DNA from: Leucogyrophana mollusca
Taxonomy: Eukaryota; Basidiomycota; Agaricomycetes; Boletales
DNA length: 64,000 nt
NCBI GenBank assembly: GCA_021014945.1
Contig: MU266346.1
Coordinates: forward strand, 144,103 to 208,102
Reading direction: 5' to 3'
Under the pieces are notes generated by a model that saw only the letters and a program-made list of their open reading frames with translations, ran no database searches and had not been told where the DNA came from. The position numbers and the translations under genes were made by a program. Every line of letters begins with the position of its first letter. The stretch's first letter is position 1. Positions 1-11,337 of the stretch are shown piece by piece.

Positions 1-1021
1 CGCATCAACGATGCCAAATGATGCCGAATACGGGGCGCGGCTTAGCTGAAGCTGTAGCGGCGCTCTGGTTTTCCGTGAACACGTAGTGCGCCCGGTTTCT
101 TCGTCGAACGAGGCTTTCGGAAGCGTCACTGTGATTCGCGGTGAGCGTGAGGTCAAAATAAAAACGCAGTGTACGCAGAATATGGCAGGGTGAGACAACG
201 AGATCACATTGTTTGATTCAAAGAGTGCGAAAATAGCCCACATACCATTCTTGAGCGCAGCCACCATCGCAAGAAGCGTGGCATCAAACACATTTCCGTC
301 ATAGTTGATACAGGTTGCGTCCACGTATAGCGTCCAAACAGCACGACCAGGCTGAATACAGAGCGAGGGCAGCGAGAGGATGCCAGAACTTGCAAAGTCA
401 ATTTTTGCCAGATCCGGGTACGATTGTGCAAATGAGATGTCAGAATTGAGATTGTTTGCAGACGGAGTTAGTGGAGACTCACGAGATCAGTACCTCATTC
501 AATCTGTCAGAAAGTACCTGCGCTTCTTCAGAAGGAGGCCCAGGTTTGAATTTCGGTGAGCAGATGGCGGGTAGATCGATATTAGGCACTGCAGGATGCG
601 TCCCTCCATCTTCAGCATGGGGATGGGGTGAACAACGACTAGACGGGAAACACACCAAGGAAGCCATCATCGGGGCGGTCGAGCTCAGGCTCAGCGATTT
701 CAGCCTTAATGCCACAGACGATCGTCGTGTCTCCCACGCGTACTAGCGCAGATCCATCGGCTGTAGATATTGATCCTGCGTTACATTCACAGGTCAATGC
801 GGGAAGGCAAATCTGCGGCGAGTGCGCTACTCACCGACGTTCACATGCACAGTTCTCCACTCGTCGAAGGTGCGCCCGTCGGGGCGTACGTTTTCTGTGA
901 GGAACCGCTCGAGATATGTGCGAGGATGTAGACGTTGGAAGATTTGCGCGCGAAGGGAATCAGTTTCTTCTTGTGATGGCGGAGCTTTCACACAAGTGGA
1001 GGGGGATCCAGTAGCTGACAT
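1..1021 (-). CDS. RRP43: Exosome core subunit RRP43 (EXOSC8-like), 3' end outside the window
   Basis: This gene encodes an RNase PH-fold subunit of the hexameric RNA exosome ring, which processes and degrades RNA in nucleus and cytoplasm; eukaryotic ring subunits are structural rather than catalytic. The first exon, from ATG at 1021, ends in [18 protein letters not shown], the family's N-terminal signature. After a GTGAGT intron, an exon around 720-600 carries [18 protein letters not shown], and the next gives [14 protein letters not shown] followed by [13 protein letters not shown], both characteristic of RRP43. Further exons read [17 protein letters not shown] and [14 protein letters not shown]. 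The frame is open at base 1, so the C-terminal part is missing only because the window ends. The alternative, RRP42 or RRP45, fits these motifs less well. Confidence 0.88.
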
Positions 1022-1679
1022 TTTGACACGCGCACTTTCGGGTCACCACACTTTAGTCTGTGTTACACAAAGCCAGTCAGCAATATTATCGTTGTAACGG
1101 CGGAGGTCGACAACTCAACCAAAACATGAAGGAAAGTTCCATGAAAGTGGAAGTCCGACATCAATACCGCGGAGATCTAATTTCGCGGTTATCGGACCCC
1201 CATGCGCATCGGTTGGCACCACTAGTCGTCCATCATACAGCGTTTTGTAGCAGAGTACTAGTACCACGATCGGGTTCCCTTGAGTATAATGAATGTCCAC
1301 TAATTCCAATCACTGCCAGAGATACTTAGTATACATGGGTCATCTCCAGTCAATCGTGGCGGCGGCGGCGATTGAAATTTCTTTCCCGGGCCTGGCCACG
1401 ACAACTCTTGCAGGTGCTGCTCTCTTTGAACCATGACGGTCTCACTGGGAACTGTAATCAGCCACTACAATACCAGCGATTATCCAGGTCTACATCTGCG
1501 ATAGGAAGACATGGTGCAAGTTGCGCGTTGGTGCTTGATTATCTCACGGGTCTGAGGGCTCACCACGCCAAAGGAGAAGTCATGTGGCCTTCCGAAGTGT
1601 GGCGCTTTTGATGCTACATACGCTAACGACCATTTGACCGGCATCCATATGACCCATCTCGGAGCGCTTTGACAAAAGG

Positions 1680-1688
1680 TATAAAAAG
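1680..1688 (+). promoter_or_regulatory. TATA box of the inositol transporter gene
   Basis: TATAAAAAG lies 54 bases before the ATG at 1734, a normal distance for a fungal core promoter with a short leader. The 0.7 kb between 1022 and 1733 separates this gene from divergent RRP43; I see no further gene in it. Confidence 0.5.
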
Positions 1689-1733
1689 CGTTGTTTGTGT
1701 TTGATACTTTTTTGGGCCCCCACTACCACCACG

Positions 1734-3820
1734 ATGACTTCTTTGGACGAGAAGCGTTCTCCCGATCTCCCAGGCTCCTCCAAAGAAACAAACGATCGCG
1801 ACGAATATTACGATATAACGCGAAGCGTTGCGGCAGGAGAGATATCCGAATTTGCAGTCGTAGCGGAAGGTGAAGAGCGGACTACTTGGTTTGTCTGGTT
1901 GTTGGTTTGCTGCTCTAGTATATCTGGTTTATTGTTTGGTACGATTACATCCATGATCCGCTCAAAATTTTATCCTCAACGCGCGCTTTTATGTAGGTTA
2001 TGATACGGGGGTGATCTCTGGTGCACTCGTCACAATCAATGGAGATCTGGGGCCATCACAACTCTCAGATGGGCAAAAGGTCAGTGGTTTGCAGTATTGC
2101 TGCCACCAGTAGATTTGGTATGAGCCGTTTGTCAATGACGACAGGAATTCATCACGTCTGCCACCACTCTGGGAGCGCTATTAGGCGGTCTTGCCGCAGG
2201 TGCCATGTCTGACTGGACCGGTCGTCGACCTGTGTTAGGCATAGCAGATATCCTGTTTATCGGCGGTGCATTGGGCCAGGCTGTTTCCCATACTGTTTGG
2301 AGCATGGTGAGTTCCCCTCATTTATTTCACGTTATTAACTTGGATAAAGCCTGTTGTATCAGATAGGATGTCGCTTCTTGATTGGTATTGGAGTTGGACT
2401 GGCGTCTTGTATAGCACCTCTCTACATACAAGAGCTGTCTCCGACACGGCTAAGAGGGCGCATGGTCGTGTTAAATGTGGTCATGATTACTCTTGGTCAA
2501 GTGATTGCCTATGGCATCGACGCCGGCTTTGCGAATGTTCACAGCGGATGGAGATGGATGGTCGGGCTGGGCACAGTGCCCGCCGCCGTTCAGCTGTTCT
2601 TTCTCGCCTTCCTCCCGGAATCTCGTCAGTTTCTCAGCGTCTATGCCTGTTGGGTGTCATACTTACCAGAATCTGCAGCTCGCATACTGGTCCGCAGAGG
2701 GAACTTAGATGCAGCGCACAAAGTATTGACAAAAGTTTACGCCCATGCTCAACCGGAGCAAGTGGATCTCAAAGTACGTGCATGTACCAATCGGGGTGTG
2801 CACATTTCGAGCCCACTTTACAGTTGAAAGTTTTGCGTGCTGCAGTGCAACAGAGCATCGAAATAGCAAATTCGACGACGTTCTTCGAACGATTTAACTC
2901 CATGCTGACCATTCCCGTGAATCGACGGGCCCTCAGTGCGTTCCGCGTGCTAACTCCTCGTAGTCGACCAGTTTCGCTCACCCATCCCTTGTCAGTTATT
3001 GGTTGTGGCATGCAAGCATTCCAACAGCTTTGCGGGTTTAATACCCTGATGTACTACTCTGCCTCCCTCTTCCAAGAGATCGGGTTTAACCAACCTACTG
3101 CAGTCGGACTCATCATCTCCGGGACTAACTTCATCTTCACTCTGTTTGCCCTCAAATACATTGATATCATCGGTCGGAGGAAGATAATGGTATACTCTGC
3201 GCCTGGCATGATTTTTGGGCTCACATTGGCTAGTATAGCCTTCCATTGTGAGTAACGTTTTCGTTCTAGTTACTTGAGATGAGCCAGGGTCATCTGGGCT
3301 ACAGACATGACAGAGGATACTGGAGGGAACCTCGCCGTCGGGGCACACTATGCCAAGTCGTGGTCGGCGATAGTCCTTCTCTCCATGATCATCTTTGTTG
3401 CCTCATATGCGACAGGCCTTGGCAATGTTCCATGGCAACAGGGAGAGCTCTTCGGCCTTGAAGGTGGGTTCCGCTGCTCGTATCGCTCGCATTGCACTTA
3501 CAATACAATCTTCAGTGCGCGGTATCGGCACCTCTCTCGCTACTGCCACCAACTGGGCTGGAAACCTCCTCATCGGGTCTACATATCTGTCATTGATGGC
3601 CAAGATAACCCCCTCCGGTGCATTCGGTTTTTACGCTGGTCTCTGTCTGCTGGGATGGCTCTTCTGTCTTTTCTGCTTCCCCGAAACAGCAGGACTGAGT
3701 CTCGAGGAGGTTCAAAGCGTCTTCAAGAGCGGTTTCGGTATTAAAGAAAGTCAGCGAATGCGGCAACAGAAGAGAGAACTGCGCATCAAAGAGCAGGTGA
3801 AGGCAGACCGGGCTGTGTAG
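1734..3820 (+). CDS. ITR1: Myo-inositol/proton symporter, ITR1 type (MFS sugar porter family)
   Basis: A 12-TM plasma-membrane carrier of the sugar porter family. Exon 1 starts MTSLDEKRSPDLPGSS and enters TM1 at VWLLVCCSSISGLLFG, continuing after an intron with YDTGVISGALVTINGD. Other family marks are GRR after TM2 (DWTGRRPVLG), GIGVGLASCIAPLYIQELSP with RLRG, MQAFQQLCGFNTLMYYSAS, and GLGNVPWQQGELF followed by VRGIGTSLATATNWAGN, which is the inositol-transporter form of the C-terminal half. It ends with PETAGLSLEEVQSVF and a basic tail. At least six short introns are needed; one near 2630-2680 makes the central PES motif read PESQSAARILVRRG. All blocks are present in order, so I judge the gene intact. 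Substrate is inferred from family resemblance; another polyol is possible. Confidence 0.85.
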
Positions 3821-4050
3821 TAGTGGAGTCTATTTAATGATCTAAGACTAAGTATTGTGGCATACGTGCCTGTCGCTCTACGAAATAGTTTGTAACGACT
3901 GGGAGGGTGTGAAAAGAAAGGTCCAGCTTTTCGCGATTGTACAGTTCCGAGGAGAACTTAAATTATGTGACCCACTATAGGACGTTCGCCTGGAATAGAC
4001 CTATCAGTGGTTCGCAGATTAGCACTGACGCCTGGTGCAGATGTGGTATG

Positions 4051-6613
4051 TCACAGCTGAGCTGCATCGACGTCGTTCTCAGCTTCAGTCATCTTCACCC
4101 AGAGCCCTCCCTAAATGGACTGATCAGCGTGACGGTAAAATGCAGAGCAGACGATATTCCTTACATGTGCATACATGAGCAGGTATACTCTTGGGCACAC
4201 CTCTTCAATCGCCTTGCGGCCTTTGGCAGAAGCCCACGACTTTGGTGGACGAGTGTCAGGTGCTTGCGCCTCGGGTGCAAGGGTCATCGATGAGAAGTTC
4301 TGGAGAATGCGAATGAGGAGGAAGGAGATCTCGTTGTATGCGAACTAATCACGCCAGTCACGTAAGCGGGAGAGCTGTCGAACGCCAGGAGCACGCACCT
4401 GCTGTCCAAGACAAATTCGGGGGCCGGCGTTGAAGGGCAAGAAAATGAATGGGTTGGGTGTAAGGTACTTCTGCAGCCTCTCATCGAGGAAGCGGTCAGG
4501 ATCGAATTCCTCGGCTATAATGAGAAGTGGGTTAGGTCAACGACGCAGCATGTCAGCCGATGAAATAAGTTCACCATCTGGCCCCCAGAGATCCTTTCTC
4601 CGGTGCATAAGGAAAACGGAGTATGTGACGCTGTGGGCAGTTTCAGCATCCTTCCGTGTAGTCTAGAAACTCGCTAACTTTGTCTTCGCCGGAATATAGA
4701 ATGGTTTCTCATCAGGGTTAGGAGACGGCCAGGTTGTAGCGTTGACGCTTTCACTGTGGATGTAAGGATCACATTTTAGTTGACGACCAGTGGTTTTACG
4801 CATGGTGACAAACTGACCGAACATTAAACGGACTGATGAGGAAGTGTGAGTTAATTCGTAACGCTGAAGACAGGCACACCACTTACAGCACGGGGAACAG
4901 CCTCAGTGTTTCTAAAGGGAGCAGGAGATAAGTGCGCGCAGTTGGGATAAGTTTGAGATTCTGGTACCGTTGATAAACGCCCGCAAGTACTTCATTTCAC
5001 GAATATCATCGTAGGTTGGTCGATTCGTGCGACCAACCTTCGTCAGAATCTCCTCTCTGAGACGAGTAAGTATATGGGGGTGGGTTGCAAGGAAGTAAAT
5101 GGCAAAAGTGAGTGTTGACGCGGTCTAACGCGATCGCGAATCAGATCTCTGTGTGAAGGAAGTGAACCCAGGACTTACCGTGTCTCGAGCAGCGGTGAGA
5201 ATGTTCAAAACTTCATCTTGCAGTACTACAGGATCTATCAAGCAAGACCGTGTTGAAAAGATATTAAACTGGAGGGGTGAAATGAGATAATTACCGGTTG
5301 TTAGACGAACCAAATGGTCGATCAGGGTATCGTCATCCGATGCTCCCTTCAAGGGCTCTTCGAGACTTTGCGACGCGAGCCTCCGTTTCTCGATAGCCTC
5401 TTCCATGATAGGCTGGATGAAGGCATTGACAACCTTCATATGTTTCTCTGTTTTGTCTCCGAAAAGCTCGAAGAGCGGCCACATCTGTCCTTTCGTGAGG
5501 CGCGAAGAAAGAGCGTATTGGACCTGAGCAAATGCGTAAGCAAAGTCTTCTGCGGTCTTCGCCTTTCCAGTTGGTGCTTCCGGTGGAATGACGTCGTGGG
5601 GATAAGGCAGCCCAGCGGAGATAGTATCGACACAATAGCCAAACAGAAATTCTGTAGCGGAGTCCAGTGTAAATCGGAAAAAGAGATCCTGAGAGAGGCA
5701 TCAGTGGTATCCATAAAAATTGTCAGGAATAAATATTTACCTGAACATCGACGGCGAACCCGCCGCGAAGTCGAAGCTTCATTTGGGTGATTGCTTCGTC
5801 GGCGTGACGGTCGAAAATATTGAAATGACTGATGCGGTCGTGATTGAAGAAAGGTCGGGTCATGGAACGGTGAAACTTCCACATGCCGCCTTCATGATAC
5901 CGATTAGACGCAAGTCAAGCAAGGAGATCTGGGTGAGGTCACGTACCATCCGAATTAAATATCCCTGAACCGAGGACGCTAAACATTGTTGCTTTGAATG
6001 TGTCCCCTAAGAAGATAGCGTTAGCAGAGGATAAGAATAATAGCGAGGTGCTCCAACCTTTGATATAATTATCAAAGTCGGTCGCCAGTATGATCTAAGC
6101 AGACATTGACAAAACCGACACAATATAATCAAGCAGTCCTTTTACCTTGATGTGTTTCGGTTCCACCGTCATGATATCATCTTCGAACAACATCCGGGTG
6201 TTGAAGGTGTTTCCCAACGTGGATATGAAGTCATCCACTCCATCACCTAGAAGACATCTGAGACCATTAAGGCTCTGAGAAGGGAAATTCGTACCAGGAT
6301 AGCCCGTTTTAAAATACTCGAAGAGCTTGAGCATGACATCTATGTTCCCCACTCGCTTGCCTTGAACGCAAGGGACAAGCCGAGCGCCCATGGAAGCAGC
6401 TGCGCGACGAGCAGAGATCTCGCCCAATTTGATGCGTATGAAGAAAATGAAGGGAATACTGCAACCAAGTAGAATAAAGAATAACCATTTCGGTATGATT
6501 ATACCAAACTTTGAGGCGAAACGAAAAACGGATGTGAATAATAATATGAAGCAAGAAAAAACGAGAAAACAGCGGCCTAGTAGCAAGACACCAGGTGTGG
6601 TCAGCCTTTGCAT
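4051..6613 (-). CDS. Cytochrome P450, CYP63 type (copy 1)
   Basis: Membrane-anchored monooxygenase. ATG at 6613 ([13 protein letters not shown]) is the first usable start downstream of a TATA box; N-terminal hydrophobic segments anchor it in the ER. Conserved pieces in order: [78 protein letters not shown] (I-helix), and the heme loop [15 protein letters not shown] near 4410-4440, with its cysteine ligand. The last intron ends in TTTAG and joins a short exon, [19 protein letters not shown], then TGA at 4051-4053. Characterised CYP63 enzymes of Phanerochaete oxidise alkylphenols, alkanes and polycyclic aromatics; that is family knowledge, not shown here. It is clearly paralogous to the P450 at 11338-13945 and, like it, faces the MFS pump between them. 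Confidence 0.88.
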
Positions 6614-6683
6614 GGTGTAGTCAAGGAACAACAAGGAAAGGGGGAAAGCGTTGTGGACTCGCCTTGTACCGCCAGGTTGTGCT

Positions 6684-6693
6684 CTCTATATAG
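6684..6693 (-). promoter_or_regulatory. TATA box of CYP63 copy 1
   Basis: CTATATAGAG on the minus strand, about 70 bases before the ATG at 6613, supports that start over the TTG-initiated extension upstream. Confidence 0.45.
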
Positions 6694-7853
6694 ATCACAG
6701 AATGTAGACTTCACTCAAACATGATTGCCACTCGACCTAGGCCGGTTCCGACTATTCTGACTGCTGGAAAGTCTCTACTACTGTATGAGTGGGAATCGAG
6801 AGACAGCCTGTTTCAAATGATGATGGTGGCGTCCAGCGTGTGTGCGAGTATCGCCATCGGACCCGCCACAAAAACTGGAGACTGATGGAATGATAGGGCG
6901 AAAGTCGGTGATGCCCTTGACCTGATCGGAGGACCTGCCATACCTGTGGATCGTCAGCATGACGATAGACAGCACAAGGCTAGCTATATACAATGCTTTT
7001 TTGTTCCATCACCACGCACCTCAATGTCACAGCGATCTGGTATCTGCCCAGTGGGAAGTTTCATTTTCATATCCATGGCCCGAGCCGAGAGCTCAGCGCT
7101 CAGTTCCAAAATTTCAAGCCCACGTTCATCTGTCTCGCGACCGCGGCAGGTTTATGACACGGCCAGTTCTAGAGGCTAAGATACTCAGATCCCAGAGTCC
7201 AGGAGAGTGAAATCTTGAGCCAACTGGATGGGCTTCCATGCAATCGGTCCGAGGGACTGCTGGTAAGTACCCATCGGTGTAACGACTGGACTTGACATTT
7301 CCAAACAAGGGCACCGCCGCGGGCTTAGAGAACCATCTGATCGGCACCTTTTACAACTTTTGTGATGCTCTTCACTTCCATGCCTCCCGGCCCAAGCTTC
7401 CTTATAATTCATTGACTCGCCAACCCGGACCGAAAGGGTTGGATACCTGTCATTCGGAGCGTGTGCTCGATCTAACAGATCTGTCTTTCGGCCCTCCACT
7501 GAGGCAGTCGCACGCGCAGTCAGGACGGGCTGATGTTGGGCTGATGTGCGCTAATACAGATTCAACACCAATCAACAAGTGACACCGTGAGCACCGGGCT
7601 TCACGGGGCTTCACTCGGAGACGGCAACAGGTTTCGACAGGTTACCGGTCATCATCATGGAACCCGTTCTGGCTCGGTCCTGTGCTGGTCTCATCAAAAA
7701 TGTGCACTCGTGGCTGGGACCTTGCCAGACGCGTGCGTCAAAGGCACACCCTGGATTCTTTGCGAAAGCGAGACTACTTGCTTGCTTGAGCCTTCCCGTT
7801 TTATCGCAGGTGGCAAAAGACCGAACGTGTACACTTAGCACGAATATCGCGAA
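6694..7853. other. Divergent promoter region between CYP63 copy 1 and the DHA2 pump
   Basis: About 1.2 kb between two divergently transcribed genes. Open frames here overlap in several phases on both strands with no recognisable motif, so I call no gene. A region shared by a P450 and an efflux pump could allow coordinated expression, but no specific operator can be named from sequence alone. Confidence 0.4.
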
Positions 7854-10020
7854 ATGGACACCCCCGCCGAACTCATCGATGGCTCCATGTCTACTCCTAC
7901 ATTACAAGACCAGGGAAACGTGATGGATCCAGCGCCGTCTCCAAAGCGTGGATATGCTTTCTGGATGGTCTTTGTCGCCAACGTAGTAGTTGACCTACTC
8001 TCAGCTCTTGACTTGGCACGTCGTTTCGAACTGTTGTTCGGCCATCTTAAACTTGACAAAAACTGTTCTAGACAGCAGTTGCCACTGCACTCCCGACCAT
8101 TGTCAGCGACCTGCATGGGTCAGACTTTATTTGGGCCACCAGTGCTTATTCCATCGCCTCGACTGCCATTCTCCCAACAGTAGGCGGTCTCGTCTCCTGT
8201 TGTGGCAGAAAACCTGTCCTGCTTGCTTTTCTTCTGTTTTTCACCGCCGGATCCGCCATTTCTGGGGCTGCTCGCAATATGAACATGCTCATCGCTGGAA
8301 GAGGTGAGTAATTATGGTTCGATTCTGCAGATAGCTCAATTTTGGTCATCCTTCCACAAAGCCATTCAAGGTCTAGGTGGAGGGGGTTGTATATCAGTTA
8401 CGGAAATCATCTATGCAGACCTCATACCACTCCCCGAACGTGGCAAATTCATCGGCATTACAGCAGCGTGCGTAGCGTTCGTGACCTGTTGCGTTCAGTT
8501 CTGACGTTTATCTCTCAGTATATGGGCACTTGCATCGTAAGCATAATATCAAGTAGTGCTGGGATGGTCATTGAGGTACATCCTATGCGCCTATAGCGTA
8601 GCAGGGCCTCCTATAGGTGGCGCACTGGCGGGTTCAGGAGCATGGCGATGGCTCTTCTTCCTAAACTTACCACTTTGCGGCATCGCGGCCGTCCTCATCG
8701 TGGTCTTCTTGAATGTCCGTGCTCCGAAGACTGATTTCCGCACCCGAATTGCTGGTATGGACTGGATGTAAGTGATAATCAATTTGCCGTTCTCGCACTG
8801 CTAACTCCGCCGCATTGGTAGTGGATTATCCATAATCATCACCGGAACAATGATTTTCATGCTTGCGTTAACATGGGGTGGCGCAACGTATCCGTGGGCC
8901 TCGGTCCAAGTTCTGCTGCCGCTATGTCTCGGCACCGTGGCCATCATTGTCTTCTTTTACATTGAGATCTTTTGGATCAAAAATCCTACGGTGCGTTGTT
9001 CTACCCCTGGGCACTTGTAAAGTGGCTAATTTGTTTTTTTCAAAGGTTCCTGCGTTCATTATCACCAACAGGACTACTCTCAGTGGGTAAGATTGCTTAC
9101 CTCTCGGCGATCATGGCATTATCTGACTGCTTCTCAGCTACCTCGCAACATTTTTCCATGGTATTGCGTCTATGGCCGCAATCTGTGAGTAGCATGCATG
9201 CCTCAATAGTCTGTCGTGTTGACATGTTTGCCCAGATTATCTCCCGGTATATTTCCAAGCCTGCAAAACTGCTTCCCCTATTCAGTCCGGAATCGACTCG
9301 TTCGGAATTTCTTTTTTCATACCCATCTTCTCCATCCTTGCAGGCGCATCGGTGGAGGTCTTCAACGTATACCGTCCTCAGAACTATGTGGGATGGATTA
9401 TGATGATCATCGGCTTTGGTCTTCTCTCGATGTTGGAGGCTGACAGCCCACGGGCGCATTATATTGGATTCCAAACGATTACCGGCATGGGGCTTGGCGT
9501 AGTATGGATCGGCCCCGAGTTCCCTATTCTCGCCCCTTTACCTTTCTCCAATAACGCACATGCGCTCGCATTCTACACATTCGTTCGATGCTTTGCCCAG
9601 GTACGTATTGCCAGTAGTCTCAGCGCCGTTCGACTCAACCCTCACAATCCATCTCAGACCTGGGGCACTGTCATAGGCGGAGCTGTATTGCAGAACGTTT
9701 TAAGCTCTCGACTTCCTGCCTCATTCATCGCATCTTTCCCGGATCGTTCTCAGCTAGCCTATACCATCATTCCAGAGATCCCCAGCCTCTCGCAACCTCT
9801 AAAGACAGAGGTACAAATCGCGTACGCTCAAAGCACAGCTATTATCTGGCGCGTGATGATCGGGGTTTCTGGCGTAGGGCTGCTCACTTGTCTGCTTATG
9901 AAAGAGGTAAAGATGCGCAAGGATATGGACGAGAATTGGGGCTTGAAAGAGCGGGGAAAACTTGACGTTGATAGCGAGAACGGGGTTAGCGAGGCTTTGG
10001 CGTCTCCAACCGAAGTTTGA
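7854..10020 (+). CDS. MFS drug:H+ antiporter, DHA2 (14-TM) type
   Basis: A proton-driven exporter of drugs, toxins or secondary metabolites in the plasma membrane. Start MDTPAELIDGSMSTP; TM1 lies at GYAFWMVFVANVVVDLLS. Exons then give ALPTIVSDLHGSDFIWATSA, YSIASTAILPTVGGLVSCCG with GRK, RAIQGLGGGGCISVTEIIYA, and AGPPIGGALAGSGAWRWLFF followed by NLPL, the diagnostic DHA2 block of the TRI12 and aflatoxin-pump group. The second half includes IYYLPVYFQACKTASPIQSG and a long terminal exon ending LKERGKLDVDSENGVSEA with stop at 10018-10020. Seven or more small introns are required; no break was found. Position between two P450s of one family suggests export of oxidised products, which is inference. 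Confidence 0.87.
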
Positions 10021-10678
10021 TTCGACTATACCTCGAGGCTTGTAAACTCCAATATTTATAATCAGTACTAGTACCCATGACCTCTTGATAGCAACATAGA
10101 TAATTTGTAACTCTGCATCTGCCAGAGGCGAGTGGTCTGCCACGCTGCACCCTCGACGATCAATCTACGCTGCCCGGCTGCAGTTCCGTGTGCGCGGGAG
10201 TTTATTAGTCATCCATGCCAGGCGAAGCGCTAGCTGCACTGGAAACCAACAGTTACACAGTTGTGGTACTTGTCGTTGGCAGTTGCTGCGTAACCTGAGT
10301 GCGACCATCTTATTCTGCGATCGAGTGAAGTCAATCGTTATGCTCGGTGTCCCTAATACTCAATTCTTACCGCTCCGCTACTCATGAGCCCAGGCCTCGG
10401 ATCTCAACATGCGTTGGTTTGCTAAACTGGCCGCTGTGGTACAAGAGACACTAGTACTATTCACCACGAGGCCAAGCTGAGCTAGATTGATTGATCGCCA
10501 GATCTTTTGTGAGTTCCGATGACATGGATTAACAACCTTTAACAACTTGCAGGTTTCTATGAGTATTCCTCTCATCTCTCGAGCGCATCCCATCACTAAG
10601 CCGATTCATATATCACAGGTTATATCCCGCCTCCATATCGTTGACAGGTCACCGCCCGCCCGGCGAGTGTATTGCCCG

Positions 10679-10686
10679 TATAAATA
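10679..10686 (+). promoter_or_regulatory. TATA-like box upstream of an orphan open frame
   Basis: TATAAATA lies 38 bases before an ATG at 10724 that opens a 162-codon frame. Alone this is weak evidence, since AT-rich octamers are common in fungal intergenic DNA. Confidence 0.25.
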
Positions 10687-10723
10687 TAAGTCATGCAACA
10701 ACCACAGGTTATTTTTTAACATC

Positions 10724-11212
10724 ATGTCACGATCGTGTGTTGTCGCCACACGGAGGACAAATACCTCATTCAATGGGGTTTGGTGGGGCGAGAGTCATTC
10801 ATCAGAACCATCAACAGCGCCCAGTCGAATGCCAATCCGCTCGTTCCCACAAGGACTATCCTTATTCTCACAAGTATACTTTCTCTCCGTGGCGAACAGG
10901 CCGCGGGTGACCATCATTATGGATCCGTATACAGCGGGTGCCTGTGTGCATATAGGAGCGCAATTGCATTCCGTACGGCTTTCCGCAGCGTCGTCCACGA
11001 GCAACCATTTATTTTCCAAGGCATGCTATGTAAGGCACCACGGCGCTCGCTTCTCGGGCACGTTAGGGCCTGTTGTGGATAGTCTGAGGAACGTCACGAT
11101 CGAGAAGAGCTTCCCCTTTTGGTTATCCTCACAGGTGATTGTCATACTTCATCAATGCTATCGAAAGATCTCCGAAAGTTCAGGGTGCAAAACGGGAGGT
11201 AGGTTGCGATGA
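10724..11212 (+). CDS. Orphan open frame of unknown function (doubtful gene)
   Basis: The frame is open from about 10547 to 11212 without a stop, and its first good ATG is at 10724 (MSRSCVVATRRTNTSFNG), just behind a TATA-like box. The product would be about 162 residues with no signal peptide, no clear membrane segment and no motif I recognise. A second frame, 10735-11082, overlaps it, so the true product might be spliced differently or not exist. It lies in the 1.3 kb between the DHA2 pump and CYP63 copy 2. Nothing else in 10021-11337 looks coding. Confidence 0.2.
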   Translation: MSRSCVVATRRTNTSFNGVWWGESHSSEPSTAPSRMPIRSFPQGLSLFSQVYFLSVANRPRVTIIMDPYTAGACVHIGAQLHSVRLSAASSTSNHLFSKACYVRHHGARFSGTLGPVVDSLRNVTIEKSFPFWLSSQVIVILHQCYRKISESSGCKTGGRLR

Positions 11213-11337
11213 ACTTTGTCTCAGCAACACTCTCAGCCAGGGGTACGGCGTGAAACAGAGTATCCTGACACTGTCTTATAGTGGCCTACGCATGGGGTAT
11301 GCGGAATTAACCATCAGTCGTTTCATTTCGTTTCTCC

